This document shows positions 58,666 through 64,000 of a stretch of 64,000 bases of DNA, piece by piece. The notes beneath the pieces are model-generated. The model had not been told where the DNA came from and did not search any database. It saw only the letters and a list, made by a program, of their open reading frames with translations. How positions within the stretch are numbered: position 1 is the first letter of the stretch; every line of letters begins with the position of its first letter. Source of the stretch: Desulfurobacterium atlanticum (GTDB lineage Bacteria > Aquificota > Aquificia > Desulfurobacteriales > Desulfurobacteriaceae); assembly GCF_900188395.1 (NCBI RefSeq), contig NZ_FZOB01000001.1:124001-188000 (forward strand), written 5' to 3'. The translations under genes were made by a program, and so were the position numbers.

Positions 58666-59541
58666 CTACTCACCTCTCTCTTTCAATTTTTCCTTCATAT
58701 AATTTAATATATCCTTTTTAAGTTCGTTTCTCATCAATGCAAAATCTATTGTTGCTTTAAGAAAGCCGAGTTTTGAACCTGTGTCGTATCTCTTCCCTTC
58801 CATAATTTTCGCATATACAGCTTCCCTTCTTGAAAGTCTTACTATTGCATCTGTTAACTGTATCTCATTTCCCTTTCCGGGAGGTGTTTTCTTTAGCATA
58901 TCAAAAATTGTGGGCGTCAGAATATATCTTCCTGTAATCGCTATGTTTGAAGGTGCTTCTGCTATTGACGGTTTTTCAACCAGGGTGTCAATTTTCACAA
59001 CATCATCTTCAACATTATGTCCTGCGATAATTCCGTAGCTTGAAACCTCCTCAGGTAAAACTTCCTGAACACCAAGAACAGAACACCTGTATTTATCGTA
59101 GGTTTCCATAAGCTGTTTTATTGCAGGCTTTTCTGAAACCATAATGTCATCTCCAAGTAACACCGCAAACGGTTCCTTCCCTACGGCTGGTTCTGCTGTC
59201 AGTATAGCATGACCAAGTCCAAGTGGTTCTTTCTGTCTTACATAGATAATTTCCGCAAGGTTTGTTATTTCCCTTACCATTTTAAGAAGTTCCACTTTCC
59301 CTTTTTTTTCAAGAACGGTTTCAAGTTCAAAGTTTGAATCGAAGTGGTCTTCTATGGCTCTTTTATGTTTACCTGTTACAAACACTATCTGTTTTATTCC
59401 TGCCTTTACGGCTTCTTCAACGATATACTGGATAACAGGTTTATCAACAAGGGGAAGCATCTCTTTCGGTTGTGCTTTTGTTGCGGGCAGAAATCTTGTT
59501 CCAAGTCCTGCCACAGGTATAACAGCTTTGCGAATTTCCAT
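58666..59541 (-). CDS. galU: UTP-glucose-1-phosphate uridylyltransferase
   Basis: An enzyme of about 291 aa that makes UDP-glucose. PVAGLGTRFLPATKAQPKEM is at the N terminus, and GLGHAILTAEPAVG and YDTGSKLGFLKATI follow. The start at 59541 (MEIRKAV) is preceded by GGGAGG and overlaps the upstream gene stop (TGATG). It supplies the substrate for Ugd and, after epimerisation, for Glf. Confidence 0.94.
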   Translation of the reverse strand: MEIRKAVIPVAGLGTRFLPATKAQPKEMLPLVDKPVIQYIVEEAVKAGIKQIVFVTGKHKRAIEDHFDSNFELETVLEKKGKVELLKMVREITNLAEIIYVRQKEPLGLGHAILTAEPAVGKEPFAVLLGDDIMVSEKPAIKQLMETYDKYRCSVLGVQEVLPEEVSSYGIIAGHNVEDDVVKIDTLVEKPSIAEAPSNIAITGRYILTPTIFDMLKKTPPGKGNEIQLTDAIVRLSRREAVYAKIMEGKRYDTGSKLGFLKATIDFALMRNELKKDILNYMKEKLKERGE

Positions 59542-60749
59542 CACTTTACCTCCCATTCAAACCGTCTGGCAAATATGCATTTAAGATATCTTGACTCTGG
59601 AATCTGCAGAACAAATGGATGGTCTTTTGCCTGATATGTTGTGTATAAAACCCTTAAAGGTGTTCTTGTGTCAAGTGCTGCTGAAAGGAGAATCTCCTCA
59701 AGTATTGGAGGAGTTATGTGGTGGGAGCATGAACAAACCACAATTTTTCCTCCCGGCTTCAACATTTTAAGCCCTCTTAAAAACAGCTCTTTATATCCCT
59801 TTTTCGCCTGCTCCACTACTGTTTTACTTTTTGCAAAAGCTGGAGGGTCTATCACTATGGAATCAAACTTTTCTCCTGCCTGCTGCATATTTTTAAGCAC
59901 TTTAAAACAGTCTCCTTTTATAAATTCAAATTTATCTAAGACGCCATTTATCCTTGCATTTTCTTCTGCAAGAGAGAGAGCAAGTTCTGAACTGTCAACA
60001 GCAACAACTTTTTCAGCTTTTCCTATTACTGCTGCGTGAAGTCCAAATCCACCAAGATGACAGAAGGCATCAAGCACTTTGTCTCCTTCATCAACAAACT
60101 CTTTTGCAAAAAGAAGTTTGTTCTCTCTCTGGTCAAGAAAGTATCCGGTTTTTTGACCGCCTATTATCTGGACGACGATTTTTATGCCGTTTTCAAGAAT
60201 TTCCACCTTTTCAGGTATATCACCGTAAAGTGTTTGCTCCACTAAAGGAAGCCCTTCAAGTTCTCTTGTAGGAACTGTTGATTTTTCGTAAATTCCAGCC
60301 GGCTTTACTACCTCCACAAGTGCTTTAACTATAAGGGGTTTTAAAATTTCCATTCCGAGGGTTGTAAACTGGGCAACTATGTAGCCGTTATAGTAATCGG
60401 CTATAAGTCCCGGTAAGTAGTCCGCTTCTGAATGGATTAATCTAAAGCCTGTTGTCGCTGAGGTTGATTGAAGCAGTTTTTTTCTGTAATTAAAAGCTTC
60501 CTCAATTCTTTTTACAAAAAAGTTAAGGTCTATCTCTTCCTCTTTACGAAATGTTAGTATTCTTATGGCTATGTAGGATTCTGGATTTATATACCCTTTT
60601 GCAAGAAATGCACCTTTATAGTCCCTTATTATGCATAATTCTCCCGGCTTTGGCTTTCTTGAAAAGGATAAAATTTCTTTTTTATATATCCAGGGATGAA
60701 AAGCCTTTACTCTTCTCTCTCTTCCCGGCTTTATTGACACCTGTAACAT
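59541..60749 (-). CDS. PUA-domain class I rRNA methyltransferase (RlmI/RlmK-like)
   Basis: A 402-aa protein. The PUA-like N terminus SIKPGRERRVKAFHPWIYKKE is followed by the SAM-binding DAFCHLGGFGLHAAVIG near residue 225 and the catalytic region IVIDPPAFAKSK, then VVCSCSHHI. It resembles 23S rRNA m5C methyltransferases RlmI. Its 5' end overlaps the 3' end of the upstream FAD-enzyme gene by 68 nt in another frame, which is unusually long for this genome. Confidence 0.88.
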   Translation of the reverse strand: MLQVSIKPGRERRVKAFHPWIYKKEILSFSRKPKPGELCIIRDYKGAFLAKGYINPESYIAIRILTFRKEEEIDLNFFVKRIEEAFNYRKKLLQSTSATTGFRLIHSEADYLPGLIADYYNGYIVAQFTTLGMEILKPLIVKALVEVVKPAGIYEKSTVPTRELEGLPLVEQTLYGDIPEKVEILENGIKIVVQIIGGQKTGYFLDQRENKLLFAKEFVDEGDKVLDAFCHLGGFGLHAAVIGKAEKVVAVDSSELALSLAEENARINGVLDKFEFIKGDCFKVLKNMQQAGEKFDSIVIDPPAFAKSKTVVEQAKKGYKELFLRGLKMLKPGGKIVVCSCSHHITPPILEEILLSAALDTRTPLRVLYTTYQAKDHPFVLQIPESRYLKCIFARRFEWEVK

Positions 60750-61845
60750 TTAAAAACCTCGCTGGCAGTAAAGTTGATTTTATTACAAATCTTTTAAATG
60801 CTTCTTTATAACAAACATTTCCAGAAATTATATCAGTTGCTATTTTAAGAAGGGCCTCGCTTTTTTCCATTCCTTTAAAAAATGGTTTTTTAAATGCAAA
60901 GAAAAGATGTCTTAAAAAGTTGCTCCATCTAAAATCTGACAAAAAGTTTTTGTTGAGAAACTTTTCATAGTCTGTAAGTGGTGTTTTTGAATTTAGAAGA
61001 AGTTCTGCTGCTTTTATGCCGCTTAAAGCGGCAAAATATATTCCTTCTCCTGTGAAAGGATCAACAAGGTTTGCTGCATCTCCTGCAAGAAGAATTCTTT
61101 CTTTTCCCGGAAACAGTTTTCCGTTAAATACAGGAACAAAAGCTCCCCCTTTGCTTATCTCCTTCCTGTTTAATTTAAATTTTAAATTGTATTTTCTGTT
61201 AAGCTCATAAGGATTTCTCAATTTATACTTTGAAAAGATACCAAAACCGGTGGTGTAGTAATCTCCTTTTGGGAATATCCAGTAATATCCATGTTTTAAG
61301 TTCGTAAAATCAACAACTACTGAGTTTCCGGTGTTCCCTTCAATGTCTATTTCGTAAGTTATTCCTTTCTTGATTTTAAAGCCGCAAAATCTTGAAACTA
61401 AACTGTTTACTCCGTCGCTTCCAATAATACTGTAAACTCTATACTTATCTCTATCTGTTTTTATGATGTAAAGATTTTTTTCTTTTTCTATGGATAAAAC
61501 CTTCTCACCTGTGTGAATATTGGGTGATTTTAGCGATGAAAAAATTGTGTAATCAAGGACTTTTCTGTCTGTGAGGAAAATGAACGGAACTTTTTTTGAT
61601 GTTTCAAGTATGGAATTTTCGTTTACGAAATAGACTCTGTTGCTTTTAACTTTTACACATTTTTCAACATCTGGGAAAAGGGAGGTTAAAAGGTTTAGAG
61701 ATTTTTCTGTTAAGCCACCTCCACACAGCTTCTTTCTTGGAAAGTTAAATGTTTCAAAAACGATAAAATTACATCCACTGTTTTCAAGCTTCTTAGCAGC
61801 ACAGCACCCGGCAATCCCAAGACCGATGACTGCTACATCATAAAT
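60682..61845 (-). CDS. Geranylgeranyl reductase-like FAD oxidoreductase, apparent AUU start
   Basis: One continuous frame of about 387 aa. The N-terminal FAD motif is YDVAVIGLGIAGCCAAKKL, then FPRKKLCGGGLTEKSL (the CGGGL signature of GGR-like enzymes), IIGSDGVNS near residue 165 and LLAGDAANLVDPFTGEGI. The first TTG/ATG-type start in frame falls mid-protein, so it would lose the FAD site. AGGAGGGAGGGGAG lies just upstream of ATA 61854 and ATT 61845; ATT gives (M)YDVAVIG, the usual start. It follows the carA stop by about 30 nt. It may reduce isoprenoid chains of quinones or lipids. Confidence 0.75.
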   Translation of the reverse strand: MYDVAVIGLGIAGCCAAKKLENSGCNFIVFETFNFPRKKLCGGGLTEKSLNLLTSLFPDVEKCVKVKSNRVYFVNENSILETSKKVPFIFLTDRKVLDYTIFSSLKSPNIHTGEKVLSIEKEKNLYIIKTDRDKYRVYSIIGSDGVNSLVSRFCGFKIKKGITYEIDIEGNTGNSVVVDFTNLKHGYYWIFPKGDYYTTGFGIFSKYKLRNPYELNRKYNLKFKLNRKEISKGGAFVPVFNGKLFPGKERILLAGDAANLVDPFTGEGIYFAALSGIKAAELLLNSKTPLTDYEKFLNKNFLSDFRWSNFLRHLFFAFKKPFFKGMEKSEALLKIATDIISGNVCYKEAFKRFVIKSTLLPARFLNVTGVNKAGKREKSKGFSSLDI

Positions 61846-61872
61846 CTTTTCTATCTCCCCTCCCTCCTTATT

Positions 61873-63012
61873 TTAAAAACCTCTGTAGTCTGCAATTAGT
61901 TTTGCAAATTCCCTGAAAAGGTATCTTGAATCGTGGGGTCCCGGAGAGCTTTCAGGGTGGTATTGGACGGTGAATATAGGTTTCGTTTTGTGTTTTAAAC
62001 CTTCCACTGTTTTATCGTTAAGACTTATATGTGTTATTTCAAGTTCGTCGGGTATTGTTTCTTCAGATACGGCAAAGCCGTGATTCTGGGCAGTTATTTC
62101 AACCTTTCCAGTTTTTTTGTTTAGGACCGGCTGGTTTGCCCCTCTGTGACCGAATTTTAACTTGTAAGTTTTTCCTCCGAGGGCAAGGGCTGTAAGCTGG
62201 TGTCCAAGACATATACCGAATATTGGTTTGTTAAATGTCGCTATCAAATATTTTATCGTTTCTATAGCATAATCAACGGCTGCAGGGTCTCCTGGCCCGC
62301 AGGATAGAAATACTCCGTCAGGATTGTATTTTAAAATCTCTTCCGGTGGTGTCTTTGCCGGTAGAACAACCGGTTTAATTCCAGCATCAACAAGATTTCT
62401 CAGTATATTTTTTCTTATTCCAAAATCAAGAACAGCAACGCTGTATTTGAAATCGCTCCTTTCCAGATATCCTTTGCCGAGAACCCATGTTCCTTTATTC
62501 CACTCATAAGGTTCTTTACAGGATACCTTGTCAACGAGGTTTAATCCTTCCATTTTTGGACCGGACAGCGCTTTTTCTACAAGGGATTCGGGATTTAAAT
62601 CAACAGTTGAAATTACACCCCTCATTGTTCCCGCATCTCTTAATTTTTTCACAAGAGCCCTTGTGTCTATTTCTGAAATTCCGACCACTCCATGTTTTGA
62701 TAGATACTCTTCAAAGGAGAATTCTGCTCTCCAGTTTGAGTAGATTTCAGAAATCTCTTTTACAATAAATCCTTCTGCTTGAGGCCTTTCAGATTCAACA
62801 TCTTCACTATTTGCTCCTACGTTTCCAATCAGCGGACAGGTCATTGTTACGATTTGTCCTTTAAAAGAAGGGTCTGTAACTATTTCCTGATAGCCTGTCA
62901 TACTCGTTGTAAATACAACTTCTCCAAACACTTCACCTTCTGCACCAAATGAAACACCTTCAAATACTGTGCCATCTTCAAGAGCAAGGAGTGCCTTTTT
63001 TCTATTTAGCAT
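61873..63012 (-). CDS. carA: Carbamoyl-phosphate synthase small subunit
   Basis: A glutaminase subunit of about 379 aa. LALEDGTVFEGVSFG starts the family domain, with the class I glutaminase nucleophile Cys in GICLGHQLTALALGG and the catalytic His in VQYHPESSPGP. The start at 63012 has GGAG 6 nt upstream; the longer frame adds five residues without a better signal. It provides ammonia for carbamoyl phosphate used in pyrimidine and arginine synthesis. carB is not in the window. Confidence 0.95.
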   Translation of the reverse strand: MLNRKKALLALEDGTVFEGVSFGAEGEVFGEVVFTTSMTGYQEIVTDPSFKGQIVTMTCPLIGNVGANSEDVESERPQAEGFIVKEISEIYSNWRAEFSFEEYLSKHGVVGISEIDTRALVKKLRDAGTMRGVISTVDLNPESLVEKALSGPKMEGLNLVDKVSCKEPYEWNKGTWVLGKGYLERSDFKYSVAVLDFGIRKNILRNLVDAGIKPVVLPAKTPPEEILKYNPDGVFLSCGPGDPAAVDYAIETIKYLIATFNKPIFGICLGHQLTALALGGKTYKLKFGHRGANQPVLNKKTGKVEITAQNHGFAVSEETIPDELEITHISLNDKTVEGLKHKTKPIFTVQYHPESSPGPHDSRYLFREFAKLIADYRGF

Positions 63013-63024
63013 AACTCTCTCCAT

Positions 63025-63043
63025 CAATTATGGATTATAATTG
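63025..63043. promoter_or_regulatory. 19-bp inverted repeat in the carA/ZnuA-like divergent region
   Basis: CAATTAT and ATAATTG flank GGATT, a perfect 7-bp inverted repeat. TATAAT is readable on both strands within or near it, so it may overlap both promoters. The size and AT-rich symmetry are like Fur/Zur-family operators, and the plus-strand gene encodes a metal-binding lipoprotein. The regulator is not identified. Confidence 0.4.
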
Positions 63044-63076
63044 TAACTGTTAGTTTACCAAATATTTGGAGGTGGT

Positions 63077-63928
63077 ATGAGAAATTTACTTAAAGGAATT
63101 CTGGTTTTGTTATTTATCGTTTTTGCAGGATGTAATCTCTCAGAAAACAAACCTCTTATCGTTTCATCCATTCCTGTCTGGAAGCACGTTGCAGAGTATA
63201 TAGGTGGAAGAGATTTTAGATATTACTCGGTTTTAAAAGGTGGAGAGTCACCTCACGGTTATGAGATAAAGCCTTCTGATGTGTTAAAGCTTAAAGAAGC
63301 AAAGCTTGTGATAATTCACGGGCTCGGTCTGGATGATTGGATTTTAAAAGGGATTGAGGATAAGGGGAAAGTTTTTAATATTGGAGAATTGATGGCAAGG
63401 AAGTATCCTGAGATTAAGAAGCCCGGTTACCATATATGGACAAATCCTGTGATGATGGAAGAGGTTTATTTTGAAGTTGCAAGAAAACTGTCTGAATTCT
63501 ATCCTTCAAAGGAAAAGTATTACGAAAAGAGGGCTGATGATTATGCAGCTATGATACAGCAGCTTCTCCAAAGAACAGATAACTGTTTGAAAGGTGTAAA
63601 GATTAAAAAAGTTATTGCATATCATCCTGTATGGGAACCTCTCTTTGAAACGATAGGGGTTGAATGTATCGGTTATATTACAGATAATCCTGAAAAAGAG
63701 CCCGGTCCTGAGAGGATAAGGAAACTGATAGACAGGGCAAAAGCCGAAGGTATTAAGCTTGTGATAACGGAGAAGGGAGAAGGAGAGATTCTTGCTAAAA
63801 AGGTTGCTTCTGAGATAGGTGCGAATGTTCTTGTTCTAAATCCTTTGCCCGATGATGATTATGTTGTAGCTTTAAGCAGGTGGTGTAATAAGATATGTAA
63901 AGCTTTAAAGGAGGCTTATGGGAAATGA
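63077..63928 (+). CDS. ZnuA-like metal ABC transporter substrate-binding lipoprotein
   Basis: A 283-aa protein with a lipoprotein signal peptide (FAGC, lipidated Cys near residue 19). The cluster A-1/ZnuA layout is visible: [15 protein letters not shown], the metal-ligand regions [25 protein letters not shown] and [14 protein letters not shown], and a C-terminal LPDDDYVV. It would bind Zn or Mn in the periplasm. The permease and ATPase are not adjacent; trpG/pabA overlaps its end. Confidence 0.85.
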   Translation: MRNLLKGILVLLFIVFAGCNLSENKPLIVSSIPVWKHVAEYIGGRDFRYYSVLKGGESPHGYEIKPSDVLKLKEAKLVIIHGLGLDDWILKGIEDKGKVFNIGELMARKYPEIKKPGYHIWTNPVMMEEVYFEVARKLSEFYPSKEKYYEKRADDYAAMIQQLLQRTDNCLKGVKIKKVIAYHPVWEPLFETIGVECIGYITDNPEKEPGPERIRKLIDRAKAEGIKLVITEKGEGEILAKKVASEIGANVLVLNPLPDDDYVVALSRWCNKICKALKEAYGK

Positions 63929-64000
63929 TTTTGATGATAGATAATTACGATTCTTTTACCTATAATGTTGTTCAGTATTTTGGCTCGCTTGGTACTGATA
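63925..64000 (+). CDS. Anthranilate/aminodeoxychorismate synthase component II, start only
   Basis: 25 codons at the right edge: [20 protein letters not shown], the invariant beginning of TrpG/PabA class I glutaminases. The ATG overlaps the previous stop (ATGA) and GGAGG lies about 10-13 nt upstream. Whether it serves tryptophan or folate synthesis cannot be told from this fragment. Confidence 0.85.
   Translation, partial: MILMIDNYDSFTYNVVQYFGSLGTD

Overview
The window looks like chromosomal DNA of a diderm (Gram-negative-type), probably thermophilic bacterium. LPS and outer-membrane genes are present (lpxD, bamA, a Skp/OmpH chaperone, ADP-heptose synthesis), the DNA is fairly AT-rich, and many proteins are rich in Lys and Glu. 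Gene content and protein style remind me of Aquificota, especially Desulfurobacteriaceae, but that is inference; no rRNA or tRNA gene is present to settle it.

Layout. (1) 1-8981 is ordinary core DNA: a 7TM-HD phosphohydrolase fragment and phoH on the minus strand, then ychF, thiL, uppP and a four-gene BMP-type (nucleoside-like) ABC transporter on the plus strand. (2) 8982-18186 is an accessory island. Dense arrays of hairpin-forming repeats alternate with MNT/HEPN (MntA/HepT-like) toxin-antitoxin modules, a beta-CASP metallo-beta-lactamase nuclease, an unrecognised 484-aa protein with a possible actin/Hsp70-like core, a single-domain GIY-YIG nuclease embedded in the repeats, and a phosphoglycosyl transferase. 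(3) 18187-33481 is a long minus-strand surface-polysaccharide operon: frameshifted ugd, wzx, glf, a GlfT-like transferase, a small unknown gene, an MNT gene, a GT2, wzy, a GT4, a broken glycosyltransferase with an IS remnant, gmhA, hldE, hldD, a GT9 heptosyltransferase and manC. (4) 33482-37515 is a second repeat island with three more MNT/HEPN-type modules. (5) 37516-42069 is a minus-strand operon of a PglB/STT3-like oligosaccharyltransferase with rfbA, rfbC and rfbB. (6) 42329-64000 returns to core genes: coaE, AI-2E transporter, pgsA, nadC, cvpA, gap, histidine kinase, bamA, skp, lpxD, sbcD-like, comF, rfaE2, lon, galU, rlmI-like, GGR-like, carA, a ZnuA-like lipoprotein and the start of trpG/pabA.

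How the genes fit together. ManC, RfbABC, Glf, Ugd and the GmhA/HldE/HldD set supply nucleotide sugars. The phosphoglycosyl transferase and the GTs would build a lipid-linked glycan, Wzx and Wzy would flip and polymerise it, and the OST suggests that some glycan goes to protein. UppP recycles the undecaprenyl carrier. Both polysaccharide operons start with an extended -10 promoter followed within about 25 nt by a sequence matching the ops/JUMPstart element recognised by RfaH-type NusG paralogs.

The best candidate for an undescribed system is the repeat family. Its units read as DNA hairpins built from short Watson-Crick steps separated by tandem GA/GA mismatches and usually capped by a GNA triloop, and the commonest short form contains GCGAAGC, a sequence known for an exceptionally stable DNA mini-hairpin. 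A single-domain GIY-YIG nuclease gene lies inside one array and its stop codon is supplied by a repeat unit. This is formally like REP/RAYT pairs, with a different nuclease. Function was not tested here.
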